Shown: in pieces, positions 47,471 through 59,079 of the stretch | How positions within the stretch are numbered: the stretch's first letter is position 1 | Layout of the letters: each line of letters starts with the position of its first letter | From: Strix aluco | Taxonomy: Eukaryota > Chordata > Aves > Strigiformes > Strigidae | Length of the DNA stretch: 64,000 bases | Reading direction: 5' to 3' | Assembly: GCF_031877795.1 (NCBI RefSeq) | Contig: NC_133948.1 | Coordinates: 13,376,948-13,440,947, forward strand | The notes under the pieces: generated by a model | What the model was told of the DNA's origin: nothing | Seen by the model: only the letters and a program-made list of their open reading frames with translations | Databases searched by the model: none | Translations under genes and position numbers: made by a program

Positions 47471-48030
47471 TCCCTCCCGCTTTCCCTCGCTCTCTCCCTC
47501 TCTTGCTTGGTGCAGGGACGGGAAGCAGGCTGGTGCATCGTGGTCCTGCTGCGGGACCCACTGCCCTGCCTGCACCCAGCCAAGCTGCCTGCTCCCCTGC
47601 CTGCTCCCCAAAAACCTGGATGTGACATCAAGATGCAGGTTTTGGGAGCACTCATGGGGGTACCCAGGCAGGGACAGCCCTTCAGCTCATTACAGCTCAC
47701 GTGATTTTTAAGATCTAAACTGGAGCAGAAGGTTCCCCCCAGCTGCTGAGCTGTCCTTACCCACCCTGGCTGGTGATACCCTGCCTTGTGCCCCCCGGGG
47801 CGGGATCTGGGCTCTCCCATCTACACAACTACGTGGTTTTCCCCATGTAGGGCCTGGCAGGTCCCTTACAGAGGGGACGGAGGGGAAACTGAGGCAAGGA
47901 GCAGGGAATGACCTGTGAGGTCAGCAGCACAGCCAGGGAAAGGGACTTTGCCCAGTGCTTCAGGGCCAGATCCATCCCCCCAGATTTCAGCACACACACA
48001 CACACACAGAGTTTGGCTGCAAGCGTGCAG
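47471..48030. other. Noncoding stretch with (CA)n
   Basis: A strong acceptor-like site lies at about 47516 (long pyrimidine tract then GTGCAG), but the following frame has no clear donor or domain. A (CA)9 tract occupies 47991-48008. Confidence 0.45.
47991..48008 (+). repeat. (CA)9 microsatellite
   Basis: Nine uninterrupted CA units. Confidence 0.95.
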
Positions 48031-48140
48031 TAAAAACAGGTCTTAATAGCTTTGCTGTTCTTTGACATTTGGGTTTTACTCGCTGTAGCAAGCGGCACTA
48101 ATTACTTCTTAGTTATCCAGGCATCACAGTGCGACCGGAG
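48031..48140. promoter_or_regulatory. Small candidate conserved noncoding element
   Basis: GGTCTTAATAGC, TTTGACATTTGGG, GCACTAATTACTTC and TTAGTTATCC lie close together in GC-rich flanks. TAATTA and GATA-like cores are present. The role is inferred. Confidence 0.3.
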
Positions 48141-49353
48141 CAGGCGGTTTATGGAGTGCCATGGGCTGCCTGTGGGCACCAGGATGTTTCCAGCCCTGGG
48201 AAGACCCTGCGGAGGCACTGGGGTGTGGGTTGCTCTGCCCGGACCGGCAGCATCACCCCACACAGCAGGCAGCTGCCCTGGGCTGAACCACTGGCAGTGA
48301 CCCGCCGTGTGCCCCATGACCGCTGGGAGCAGCTCCAGGCCATCAGACTTGGCTCTGTAAGAAACAGGAGTGGGGTGAAACAACAGGAGGCTGAAGGCCA
48401 GAAGTTATCAGGAAAAAATGGGTAAGACTGGGAAAAGGACCAAGCAGAATCATCGCTACGTCACGGTATAAACCAGAGCTATGCCCGCATCTGCAGGAGA
48501 GGATGCAGCGTCCGTCCCCGGTTCAACCGGGGCACAGAGAAGCTGGAAAAGGCACTGAGAGCAAAAAGGATGTCCCCACAACTGAAAGGCCTTGGGGTGA
48601 GGGACAATTACAGACCAGGAGAAGAGGCAGCCCAGGCTGGTGGCTGACCCCAACCTGCGCTAACGCCGCAGCAAAGGTTGGTCTCAGCTTGTTCCTTCTG
48701 TGTATTTTCCACTCGTGGCTCTCCCCCATCCATTCCCATCGATGCTGTGGGCCTCAGGCTCCCTTTGCTCAGAGCAGCCACGGTGGGTTTCAGCCAAGAG
48801 AGCACACAGCTAATTATCTCCACAGACCACTCAGGGGAAGCGAAGTATTCCCTGGTCCTGGACCTGTTGCTTTGTTGGGATTTCACAGGTGAAGAGGTGG
48901 AGATGGGGAAAAATAAAAGAGAGCACTAACTTGGAGAAGAGCAGGTCAGGCTCCACATGACTTCTGGGTGATCTCGGGCATGAAAATGCCCATCCACAAG
49001 GTGCCCAGGACGGTGTCCTCAGTCTGGAGTCAGACTGTACTGCTGGTGGGTCCTTCTCCCCCAGAAACCACAGTGAAAGCTCCTGACTTGAGGCAACAGC
49101 TTCTCTCTGGATCTAAGCAGCCCTGGAGGTGACACAGCTCGTGGATGGTGCCCAGGTTCAGTCTGCTGAGTGCTGGGGTCACCAGAGCTCTTTGGGAGCA
49201 GGCAGTTCCTCAGCGGTGGTGCAGGGAGATCCCTGCCAGGCACCCTGCTGTGACTACGGGTCCTCTGCGACACAAAACTCAGTGCAAAAGGACGGGTTTC
49301 TGGTTTCAGTTTGCTTGGAGACAAATTGAACTCTGCATCTTAACCTCACGCTT
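48141..49353. other. Noncoding stretch, no gene recognised
   Basis: GC-rich sequence with short frames on both strands. If the next candidate exon is real and terminal, the low-coordinate side here would hold its 3' untranslated region, but I did not see a clear AATAAA on the minus strand close by. Confidence 0.4.
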
Positions 49354-49632
49354 TCAGCAGGTCACGCTTCTCCATGGCATCTCGTATGGGTTCCCCGTCT
49401 CAGATGTCATCCCCCAGCCAATATCCCTTGTGGAGGACAGCTTTCTCCTGAGCTGCCTTCCATCGAGAGTGACGTACCCTAATTCTTCATTCACATCGCT
49501 AAACATCTTGTATTTTCCCTTTAAAGCATGCAAGACACCGCCTAGATCAGTTAGTGCTGAGCACACGCGCTGCACAGAACAGCTCCTCTCCTCCAAGGCA
49601 TCCTCAGGCACCTCCAGCTCTGGGTGCCCTCT
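49354..49632 (-). CDS. Candidate terminal coding exon, product unknown
   Basis: Reading leftward, an acceptor-like CTCTCTGCCATATCTTAG ends at 49633 and opens a 92-codon frame that closes with TGA at 49354-49356. The translation is protein-like, with a balanced composition. It holds SALTDLGGVLHALKGKYKM and later LDGRQLRRKLSSTRDIGWG, and ends near YEMPWRSVTC. The other two frames from this acceptor close early. Internal GTACGT and downstream GTGAGG donor-like sites leave the right boundary uncertain. I do not recognise the family. It could be a real last exon of a minus-strand gene, a pseudogene fragment or chance. Confidence 0.3.
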   Translation of the reverse strand, partial: RGHPELEVPEDALEERSCSVQRVCSALTDLGGVLHALKGKYKMFSDVNEELGYVTLDGRQLRRKLSSTRDIGWGMTSETGNPYEMPWRSVTC

Positions 49633-50559
49633 CTAAGATATGGCAGAGAGTCCTTATTTTTCTCCCTCTGGAATCTGGGCACGTCTCGGCCCTAGTGTGC
49701 AGCTTTTGAACAGTGAAACATCAGTGAACCCTGGTGTTCCCTTGTTCCTTGGTGCCTAAAATCACCTTCTCCGAGCCCTTCCCCTCTGGGAAAGGCTTCC
49801 TTGCTGGGAAGACAAGGGACATTTCTGGAAGGGGCAGCTCAGGAGATGGATCCAGGGGCCGGACCCCCTTCCTGGGCAGGCGTTTTGTCTGCTCCTCTCC
49901 TGCTAGACTCAGCCAAGGATTTTAAGGTTTTTAATGCCTGAACAACCTCTTTGAAAAGCAGATCCCACACCTTTCCCAGCTGGCTCCCAGTTAGAGAAGA
50001 TGGGAGAAATCTATGGCCCACATTTGGGTTGGAAAGGGGTGTCCTGCATGTCCCTGAGTCACCAAGTCTATCACACGTGGTTCCCTGCTGCAGCTGCCAG
50101 CGTGAAACTCAGCAGTTGGTCCTCAGCAGTACGAGGGCATCGTTCCTCCAAGTCCCACTGACCTCCGTGGATGCTGCAGATGCTGATGCCAAGGGGTCCC
50201 TAGAAATCCCGCCCCAAACCACAGCCGAGATCCCAGGCCAGACCAACTGAAGTGCTCAGCCCTGACAGAATCAGCAGCATTTTTGAGAATTCAGGCTCAA
50301 ATTAAGCTCATGTGAGAAAACCAATCTGGACACACAACCCAGAGAGATGCATCACCCCGGGAGGTCTGATGCCACAAGGAAATCTGAACATGGGGCTGCT
50401 CCTGGGGACACGAGGCAAAAGGCAGAGTTCGCCATGGCAGTGCAGAGATAGAGATTTTTTTTTTAAAGGTATGCGGTTCTCAAAAAGAAAAAAAAAAATG
50501 AAAAAAAAAGGCCCTGTGTTTGCAGCCAACACGTGTAATCTGTTGCAGCCCTTGTCAGA
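49633..50559. other. Noncoding stretch, no gene recognised
   Basis: This would be intron if the preceding exon is real. It has mixed composition and A/T runs at 50456-50512. No other feature is supported. Confidence 0.4.
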
Positions 50560-50960
50560 CAAAACAGTTTTGCCGTAAGACAGCGATTCCCAGAGGGGAA
50601 AGGGGCGAAGTGAAAATACTTTATCAGCTGCGTACATATGTAAAGCGGTACCCTGGTTGAAAAGCAAAGCCTCTTTCCCTTTGAAAGCCGGGAAGGGAGA
50701 GACGGGAGGCGATTGCCTGAGAGCGGGGACAGAAATGACACAGGCACAAAGCCGAACGCAACAAACCCCAGGCCTTCCTCCTAAAATATGCTTATCTCCC
50801 TATCAGACCAAAATAACTACCTAGCTGTGGTGAATATGTATTAAACAAACAAATCCAAACAAACCTGAGATGTGACTCAGTTTGGAAAACTCTTAAAATA
50901 CACGCGTGGTTTTTAATGTACAGAAATTATCATTTAATTCGGACATTAAGAGCAGGTTCT
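50560..50960. promoter_or_regulatory. Candidate conserved noncoding element
   Basis: ACTTTATCAGC, GTACATATGTAAAG, GCTTATCTCCC, GTGAATATGTATTAAAC, AACAAACAAATCC, a TGACTCAG AP-1-type site at about 50874, and AAATTATCATTTAATTCGG occur together. Composition shifts from the GC-rich flanks. Function is inferred. Confidence 0.35.
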
Positions 50961-51494
50961 GCCGGAGTCCCTGGGGTCAGCAGGGGAAGTGCCCATCTTC
51001 CCAAGTTTCTGTGCCACCAGGCTGGGCGGTGGCTGAGATGAGGGGAATCACATCCCTGCCCGGATTTAAGAAGCGATTCTCAGGCAGAAGCCACCGTCAG
51101 ACAAGGGCTCTTCTTCCCACTCCGAATGCAAGGTCTGTTTAAGAGGCTGGGAATACTGAGACCTGGATGCACGGCATAAATCAGCCCTCAGGTGCACAGG
51201 ACGAGTGGACTCCTCTGGCAACAAGTGTGCTGGCTGCAGAGTCCCCGGCGGAGGCTTCTCCCTCTCCATCCATTAGCGAGAGACCTGAGAAGATGGAAAA
51301 AAAAAATTAATGCCACGTAGCAGCTCCCTGCCACTGCTGGCGAGACAGTGAGGGGGACTCGAGCACTCTGCTGCCAGGCTGGGGGGACACAAAGTGCCCA
51401 GCTCCATCCCGGGCACGGCCGGCTACTCCAGCGGGATGAGAGCCCGGGGAGAGGATGAGATGCTGGGGCACTTCCCATGAATACGGATGCATGC
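50961..51494. other. Noncoding stretch, no gene recognised
   Basis: GC-rich, with an A-run at 51298-51306. No supported exon was found. Confidence 0.4.
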
Positions 51495-51602
51495 AGGCAG
51501 GAGGGAGGTAAGAAATGGGATGGGGGGAGGAACCGGAGAAAAGAAAGGAGAGAAGGAGAAGAAAGGGAAGGAGAAGAGACGGCGGGGGGAGAGGGAAGGA
51601 GC
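51495..51602 (+). repeat. GA-rich low-complexity tract
   Basis: About 108 bases are mainly G and A (GGAGG, AGAAAAGAAAGG, GAGAAGG blocks) with G-runs, followed by a short CGCGCG run at 51604-51610. Homopurine bias is strong. Confidence 0.75.
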
Positions 51603-51850
51603 ACGCGCGCGTGCCCATCTGGGCGATGCATCACATTGAAATTGTCCCGCATTAAAAATTCACCAGCCAGTGAATTTTCAAGGGATTTGTAGTAATTAGA
51701 TGACAAAATGCTGGCAAATCTCAGGCTTGCCAAAGATGTTACTCAGGGGTCAAAGACTCCACACTTTTGGCTGGGTAATTTGTAAGTGTCAATCACACTC
51801 AGCCATCAGAGAGAAAGGAGAGATCTAACGGCTGAATCCTAACGAAGTCC
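51603..51850. promoter_or_regulatory. Candidate conserved noncoding element
   Basis: ACATTGAAATTGTCCC, GCATTAAAAATTCACC, AGTGAATTTTC, GTAGTAATTAGATG and GGGTAATTTG form an AT-rich island after the GA tract. TAATTA occurs at about 51693. The regulatory role is inferred. Confidence 0.35.
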
Positions 51851-53279
51851 AAGGCTCCTGCCTGCCATCGCCCTGCCTGCCGCTGCCCCCGCCACCCCCC
51901 TCCCGCCTCACGCAGCCGCACTCGCTGCCGGGCCTGGGGCTCCAGGCGCAGCAGCTGAAACACAGAGTGGGGTGGGATTTTTTTAAATTTAAACCCCCCC
52001 AACTTCCAGTTTTAATTTTTCAGCCCCAGTTTCAGGTGGGAGGAGTGCCTGCTCTAGTTCGCAGCTGCCCGTGGGCGATGAGCCTGTCCCGTTTACCCTG
52101 CCAGGGGTAGGGGGTAGGATGGCGAGCTGTGACCCCCTGGGGCGAGCCCTCCACAGTCCTGCAGCGGGCGACAGGCGGGTGGTTTTCATCGCTTCTCCTG
52201 ACACGTGCTTAAAATTGCTCCTGGGACAGTCCATCCTCCTGTTTCCCGGGGCTCGCTTAGCCCAGGCTGTCACACTGGGCTGAGTTCAACTGAAAATGAA
52301 ATTAAAACAGCTCCTGCCTGCAATCTGCCTGTTTCTGCCTCCCCATCAGGTGTTACGGAGCCTTTGGAGCCACCAGCACCACTGCACAGTTGTCTCTGCC
52401 TGCCTTGGCTCTGTCGAAATAACTTGGGTTAGTTCAGACGCCGGTGGGACACTCCCAGCCCCGGTGGCAGCCGAGGGGGTGGCCGTGCCAGCGGAGCAGC
52501 TGGAGGGGGGTCCCGCTTTGGGCACACCCGCCTGGAGGAGAAAACAAATTAAAATACTCTAAGTCTCCAACATAGGGCTCAGGCAGGGCTCAGCTTTGCC
52601 TAGGCTCGGCAGGAGGGATGAGGCTGGGGTTAAGCCTGGGCTTTGCTGCTGGGTTTCTCAGGGCAGGGTGGACCCCACAAAGGCAGGGCCCCATGAGGAT
52701 GGCTGCCTGGAGACTTAGTGTATGGCCGGGACAGAGATCTCTCGTGGTGCTTTGGGTACAGCTTTATTTTGCATTTTGTGGTCTGATTTCTAAGTCAATG
52801 AAGTAGAAAACCTTTGGACTGATCAGAGGGCAGCACCCAAGCACTTCTCCAGCCCCATCAGCATCAGTGGGATGGCTGCTAACATGGGCTACACTTAACT
52901 CTGAAAAGATTTTAGGTCACCAAATGCGAGAAGAGGCAGGAGCATGATTTCCTCTCCATCTCTCGTGGCTTATAAAGCTGTCCTCATTACACCTGCTAAA
53001 TCCCACCTCTGGTTTTGGACCGTGAGGGATGGTTTAAGCTGTAGGAAAGGGACGGAGGGATGTGGGGGGGCTCTGGCCACCAGCTCTGCAGTGCTGCAGC
53101 TGCTGGGGCATTGAGTGCATCCGTCACACCCCAAGGAAAAACACTCTACACACCCCAAAACCACCTTCCAACACACTTAAATAAGCCAAGACACATGGGG
53201 GGAAAAAAAAAAAAAAGGTTTGTTTGCTATGTGCCGCTCAGAGTGCTAAATTTTGCGAGCGTCCTCAATCCAGCGGCAT
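51851..53279. other. Noncoding stretch, no gene recognised
   Basis: A CpG-containing GC-rich patch lies at 51870-51960, then mixed sequence, with a 17-base A-run region at about 53201-53216. No exon is supported. Confidence 0.45.
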
Positions 53280-53304
53280 GGGGAGGGGAGGGGTGGGGAG
53301 GGGG
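53280..53304 (+). other. Strong G-quadruplex motif
   Basis: Five runs of 4-5 G are separated by single A or T residues. One-base loops and four-G runs give one of the most stable quadruplex patterns. It lies about 150 bases upstream of a TATA-like palindrome. Confidence 0.75.
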
Positions 53305-53439
53305 AGTGGAAGGGCAGGAGGAAAATCGCCTTTGGCCAGAGTTGCTGCGGTTTATTTCGAATCCATTGCGATTCCTTGCTGTAGGACAGCGGGACTGTAA
53401 TATCTGGTAACTCAGCCAAGCGGCAGCATGGTGCTCTCC

Positions 53440-53715
53440 AGCCATCGCACTGCCCTATATAAGGGAGCTAAGGGGACTGTAAAAGTGGCTGTAGGTTTCT
53501 CCTCAATTTAAAAAGTCATTTAGCAGCTGCAAAACACCGCCTGGCAACAGCCAGCCCTCGGAGGGGCATCCTTCCTCCAGCTACTCATCAGCTGCATTTT
53601 GAGCTTCTATTCTGCGTATTTAAATAGCCCGAATCACAGACCGAGATCCACAGAGGTGTTTTTCCATTTTTTTCTTTATCTTAACTTTATCTAACATCAT
53701 CTTAAGATGCTGCTA
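53440..53715. promoter_or_regulatory. Candidate regulatory element with TATA palindrome and GATA sites
   Basis: CCCTATATAAGGG (53453-53465) is a near-palindrome containing a TATA box. It is followed by CTCAATTTAAAAAGTCATTTAGC, GCGTATTTAAATAGCCC, and paired TTATCT sites at 53676 and 53687. It could be a core promoter on + (with the G-quadruplex upstream) or an enhancer. No exon could be recognised downstream. Confidence 0.35.
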
Positions 53716-54299
53716 GAGGACCATTTGTTGGGAAGCAGCAGCTGATCTGCTCTAGGGAAGGACTGTGACCTCCCGAGCGCCCGTCGCTGCTGCTCCATCC
53801 CGCATCCAGCACTTGGGAGCCGTTTCCCATGAGCAGGGGGTGCCCGTGGGGCAGCAACTCCTCCCTGTCAGAGCCTGCTGCCAGCAGATGAAGACCAACA
53901 GCCACCTCACAGCACCTGAACACAGCTCCTGCCACTGCCTCGCTCGCTCTCGCAGGAGAAAATTAACCAGCAGACAAAGCAAAATCTGAATTTTAGCTGA
54001 GTGAACACAAAGAAAACCTTTTTTCCCCCCAGCTCACCTCCCCTGACACATGCTGCCAACCTCCCTCTTACTTTCCTACTCTCACTCCCCTTGACAGGTA
54101 GCACCGCGTGCGATCGCTGTCCCAGCAGCTTTGCTAAGCCCCGAGCTGGGGATGTCACGCGTGGGGACGTGATGACACCGGCTCTGTTCCCTCTGCTCCA
54201 CGTGGGCTGCAGGGCAGAAGCGCTGGCAGGACGCACAGGCCTGGCACGCTCCTGCCCCTCAGCCCAGCATGGTCCTGGGGCTGGAGGAGAGAGCTGAGC
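53716..54299. other. Noncoding stretch, no gene recognised
   Basis: Mixed GC-rich sequence. Nothing supported. Confidence 0.4.
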
Positions 54300-54720
54300 C
54301 TAATGACGTGGCACTAATTACGGACTGTGGAACGTAGGTTCCATGCCCCTGCGGGTCCGAGCGTGGCCGCCGGTGCCCCACAGCAGGGGATGTTGGCCAC
54401 CGTCCCTTCTCCGGGGTCCTCCCCCATCGCCGCTCTCCGCTCTCCCCACTCTCGCTCTGGCATCACTTTCCGTTTTTCACTGATTCAGGTCACACTGTGC
54501 ACACACCCGCCTCAGCCAACGTCTGTTCATATTCTCTCTGCCTCTCTTCCTAGCTCCAGTTTGGGGTGAAAGCCTTCCTTATTAGCCAATTTGGATACCT
54601 ATTTACTGTGAATTACTGAGCCTGATTATTATTCATGAATGGCTAAGTCTGAAATCTCAAGCTCCTGCCATGCGATTTCTCTCCCTCTCCAATGCATATA
54701 TTTAGGGAAAACAGGAGGCA
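54300..54720. promoter_or_regulatory. Candidate conserved noncoding element, two AT-rich ends
   Basis: CCTAATGACGTGGCACTAATTACGG (TGACGT CRE-like plus TAATTA) at 54300-54324 starts the block. After a GC-rich middle, CTTATTAGCCAATTTGG, GTGAATTACTGAG, GATTATTATTCATG and ATGCATATATTTAGGG follow at 54578-54710. The two ends may be separate elements. Confidence 0.3.
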
Positions 54721-57119
54721 GCGTGTCTCAGTCACACGCAGCTGCGCACCAGAGAAAGGAAAGCTGCACGCTGCCTCCTCGCTCTCCTGTTTTATTTCCC
54801 GGTGAGAAAGGTGGTGGTGGAAGCTGGAAGGTGGTGGTGCCGAACGCTGGTCATGGGGCAACCCCACGTAAGGTCCAGACATGCCGTAATATTAAGGAGA
54901 AGCTCGTGCTCCCCAAATCTCCAGACACCATCCCATCCAACCGTTCCCGTGGGTGGCCACAGCTCGGGTGATGCCAGGTTGCTGCTGTCCCCTTCCACGA
55001 CAGGGTCCAGCTGCTGGGAGTCACCTCGGCTGTGGCTGAGCCCGGCTGTTCCGTGGCAATCGGTTACTCAGGGGTGACTCGTGCGATCCCTTAGACACAG
55101 TCAGAATATTTTAACGCAGGCTGCAGGGAAGGTAAAGGAGGTCTCCATGTGAGGTGGGGAAATGATGGGGCAGCAGCATCCCTTGTCTAATCCTCCAGCA
55201 GGGGAGAAGCAAACAGGGTTTGCAATTGCAAAGGGCTGGTGGAAGGAGGAAGGGAGACAATTAGGAGCTGAAGAAAAGCAAGCCCCGACTGCCAGCTAAA
55301 ACAGGAGTTAGCAGCACACCTGCACGCCCGGCAGGGAGCCGGGCTGCTCCCGGCAGGGATGCGGGAACGGGCACGGCGCACAGCTGCTCCCACCTGTAGG
55401 TCTGCACCGTGCTTTGCAAATGGGGAAACCGAGGCAGGGAGGGAAGGTCTCTGCGGGGGAGCATTGCTCCACCAGCAGCACGCCCGCCTTCGTGCTGCTT
55501 CTTCCATCTCAAGGGAGCAGCAACCAAAGTACTGGTTTTTTTCAAGCCCAAACCCCTCCTGTGTGTTTCCTGCCACATCTAGCTCAGGAAGACAACTTCA
55601 AACATGCACAGACACCACACTTACTGCCTCTGCAAGCAGACAAGCAAAGCTGGTAGAGATGCTGGGGAGAAGGGGATGGCTGCCAACACGAACAGGCAGA
55701 CAGAAAGGCTTGAGATCCCAGAGCTCCTGCCTGGAGCCGGCAGCTGGGCTGGAAAGCAGCAAGCACGACGCAGGGGGGATGCGAGTTCTTCCTGCAGCCC
55801 TGGCAAAGGGCTGGTGAACGGCATCTACGGTGCTTGCTGCAAAGAGACAGGCTTGCTTGGCCCTTCAGCGCTTCCCAGAGCCCCCCTCCGTGGGGCACAC
55901 CTGGGAGGAAGGCTTTGCAAAGGCAAGACAGGACTAAAGAAATTAGAAGACCTGAAATTCATGATCTAATGCTGTAGGCAGGATCAGTGCAATGGTGATG
56001 AAAAGAAACCACCCACGGCTGGGCAGAGGGATGGGGGCACGTTGTAAGCAGCAGCAGTTCAAGCCTCCAGCTCAGGAAAACAACAGCTCCTGGAGTGGGA
56101 TGCTACCTGCCTGCCCATGCCTGCACTGAGTCCCCTGCCTCCTCCTGTGGGACAGTGAGAAAAATAACACAGATTGTGGTCAAGAGTTTTCCAAAGGCGA
56201 TGATCAGTCACTTTGAGCAATCAAAGAGGGCAGCGGCACCCAGCCTGGCTCTGAGAGCAGTGGGAAGCATCACTTGGCAGAGACACCCAGTCCTGGACAC
56301 AGAGGGACTTGCAGCACCCAGCAAAACCAGGGCCCGTTGGATATCCTCTCCGTCTTGACTTGCTTGCTGTCCCCTTAAGTAGATAACAGCCCACACAGGC
56401 CTCTGGCAACAGGCAGCAATAAAGTAAAGCTAGTTTTACATTAAAACCCGTTAACCCTCTAATTCAGTAAAAAGGCTGCATTTGAATAATATCCTAATCC
56501 AATTCCTGAGCTGGCCCCGGGGAGGGGGATATGGCTGGTGCCTGGGGAACAGCTGCAGCCGTCACAGCTCCCGCTGCCGTCCAGCTCACCGGGGTCTCGC
56601 CCCGGATGAAGCCATCACAACCTGGCAAAAGCCCCCCCCTGGCCGGGGCAGCAAGCTCCAACCTGGGGTCTACAGACCCCATGGGGCCCCTGCACTGTAC
56701 CCCAGGGCTTACAGGAGACAGGACTGAGCAAAACCCACCAGTTTCAGTTCTCTTATGGTGTGAACATGTGTCTTGCACAAGCCCAGAGAGACCCCCCCCA
56801 CAGAGCTCATCTGCTGGAGCTCGAAATAACCCGTGCAGCCCCTGGGATGGCCGCATCTCCAGCTCTTGCCTGCAGAGATGTGTCCTCGGTCCAGGGCAGA
56901 GGCTTGGAGATGGCTGTTCATCCCCTCTGCCACCAGCACAGCCTGGATACAGCAGGCCCACCCCAAAAAAAGACACCCAGAGCAGATGAGCCTCGCACCC
57001 TACAAGTGCCCAGATCTCCCCAGGGAGCACAGGGCAGCCGAGGGGTGACCAGCACACACCGTGACACCGGCCCTGCAGTGTCAAGAGCCAGCAAAATGAG
57101 GGGACCAGGGCGACAGCTC
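54721..57119. other. Noncoding stretch, no gene recognised
   Basis: GC-rich with overlapping frames on both strands. A small AT-rich patch at 56415-56505 contains TTTTACATTAAAACCCG, GTTAACCC, CTAATTCAG and AATATCCTAATCC. No exon or RNA gene is supported. Confidence 0.45.
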
Positions 57120-58070
57120 GTCACAGCCCAATTACAACAATTAGTGTGCAATCGTTTGTTATAGATACAACCTTTCTGAATAATAGTTACCACTAAAAGA
57201 AACTATTATCACTTCCAAATAAAATAAGCGTATTGTGATGGTGTTCAGCTGGAGAAGCACTGCCAAGGTTAAGGACCGGTGGGAGGCTATATCCCAGGTT
57301 TAACTACATGGACAGTTAAGAGAGTTTGCATTATTTTATCATTAGGATTGTTTCAGATTGGGGGAAAGAAAAGGCAGTGGGGAGTGATGAATTTCCTGCA
57401 GACCTACTTAGGTATTCATTTTAATTCAGGGTAATTAGCAGGTATATGCTCATTTTCAGAAAATTCCCGTTAAAAGCCGCTGTAATTTTAGGGGTGCAAC
57501 GTGTGGGATTCTCAATACGTACAAAGAAGTCAAGTCTTTGCTTGCGGAGTAGGAATTAACTCAAACTGTTCTCCAGAGCTGCGATCAGCACTTTCATAAT
57601 TAATGTACGGGCACATATATCTGTATACACATACACAGCCCCCCCCGTACACATCAAACAGATTTCCTTGATACCAAATTGCCTGAAAAATTAACCAATG
57701 TCAAACTGCTCAACAAGATAAGTATCATTAAGGGAAAAAGAAAATCTTCATTATGTTTGAAGGTACGGGAAAAAAAAAACCCTCATGAATGTTTTCCAGC
57801 CTGTTTCCAGACCGGGAAATAATATGTTTTAAAACATATCAAAGGGTTAAATTAATTTTCATTAAAATTTAAATTTGAGAAGGCTCCCTCTCTTCTTTCC
57901 TCCCTCCTCCCCCTTTGAACGTTTGACTGGCAACCATTTCATATTTCAATCTCGGCAGAACAAATTGAATTAGATGTTGAAACCAAACTCTGCTCTGTTC
58001 TCTAAAGCCTACATGCTCTGCTTGCGCTAATCCTTTTCGTCGCTGCTGCAGACCTCAGAGACGCTCAGCA
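57120..58070. promoter_or_regulatory. Long AT-rich candidate conserved noncoding block
   Basis: About 950 bases form the longest motif-rich, AT-rich block in the window. Examples are ACAACAATTAGTGTGC, AATAATAGTTACC, AACTATTATCAC, ATTATTTTATCATTAGG, CATTTTAATTCAGGG, TTCATAATTAATGTACG, CCAATGTCAAAC and AAATTAATTTTCATTAAAA. Homeodomain, GATA and HMG-box cores recur. It holds no long open frame and is not simple repeat. Such blocks often are compound developmental enhancers; conservation was not tested. Confidence 0.45.
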
Positions 58071-59007
58071 AGAAACCTGCCCCGCCACAAAAGACAATGA
58101 GGGGAGAGGGGGAAAAAAAAAACAACTCAGGAAAAGAAAAAAACCAGGAAAATCCAACCCCAACCCGCAACCCCGCAAAGCTTCGCTTAAATCGTGTGCT
58201 GGGTGCTACGTGTGCCTGGAAGGGATCCTGCCGGGCTCCTCCGTCCTCTGTGCCAGCTGTCAGCCGTGCTGAGTGCTGCCGGTTGGTCCTTCACCCCCGG
58301 GATGCTAAAGCCCTGTTTCCCCATGGTGACCCCCCCAGCACAGAGCTGCCCCGGGACCAGCGATGGGTCCCGCCGCTGCCTCCCCCCCGTGCTGGTGCAG
58401 ATGGTGAAGGCAACAGCGAGCAGTGGAGGGAGTGGGAATGGGAGCGCCACAGATCAATGTTGGGCAAAAAAAGAAAAAAAAAAGAGATTTCCCCCCTCCC
58501 TGGTGAGCTTGTCACCGTTTCATCTGACCCCCTTTGACAGCGCTGCTCCGACAGCCGTGCCTCAGTTTACCCACCCATCCACCGAGCACAAACACCCGCC
58601 TGCTGTGGGGCAGGGCAGATGTGCTGGAGCTGCGCTAAGGGGTGAGCGTTTTACACCACAGCACTACAGACGTCCCAAGGGGGCACCCCTGAATTCTGGG
58701 GGTCTATTCCCTGAGCCCCACAGCAGGAAAGCCCAGTGTTGGGGGCTGGGGCAGCAGAGAGGCAGCAGAAGGGCTCCTGAGCTGTGGCACAGTTTGGGGG
58801 ACCGGCACAGGGGTGCAGCGCTCAGCTTCTTCCTGGGGGTTCACACAAAGAGCTGGGGAGCCTTGAGCCCGCTGGTGCCAAGCCCAGGGCCCCACGGGGG
58901 GTCTGGTTTTGGAGAGGTTTGCAGAGGAGCTGGGCCAGGATGCATCTGAAAGCTCTGGGCTTGCCTGGGCTCCGAGCAGTGCTGTCTGTCCTGTCCCTCC
59001 TGCACTG
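58071..59007. other. Noncoding stretch, no gene recognised
   Basis: It holds an A-rich patch (58114-58150), then GC-rich CpG-containing sequence. A + frame of about 250 codons at 58194-58949 overlaps other open frames, shows no domain and is judged chance. Confidence 0.45.
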
Positions 59008-59067
59008 CTCCATCCCTCCCCAGCTCCATCCCTCCCTGCCTCCATCCCTCCCCGGCTCCATCCTCGG
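59008..59067 (+). repeat. 16-base tandem repeat, about four copies
   Basis: CTCCATCCCTCCCCAG-type units repeat at 59008, 59024, 59040 and 59056 (last one partial), with one or two differences per copy. Confidence 0.85.
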
Positions 59068-59079
59068 GCTAGCTGTTGG

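Noticed and set aside
47516..47640. Strong acceptor-like site followed by an open frame
   Set aside because: No convincing donor, and the frame soon becomes Pro/Leu-rich low complexity.
50030..50060. Possible second CR1 tail (GGGTTGGAAAGGGG)
   Set aside because: The diagnostic 'tcatagaat' end and the 'aaagatcat' block are missing, so a chance match is more likely.
53453..53465. SRF CArG box in CCCTATATAAGGG
   Set aside because: There are seven A/T bases between CC and GG instead of six, so it does not fit the SRF consensus; a TATA-type reading is better.
58194..58949. Plus-strand frame of 251 codons
   Set aside because: GC-rich, Pro/Gly/Ser-rich and without splice signals or domains; other frames are open over the same bases.
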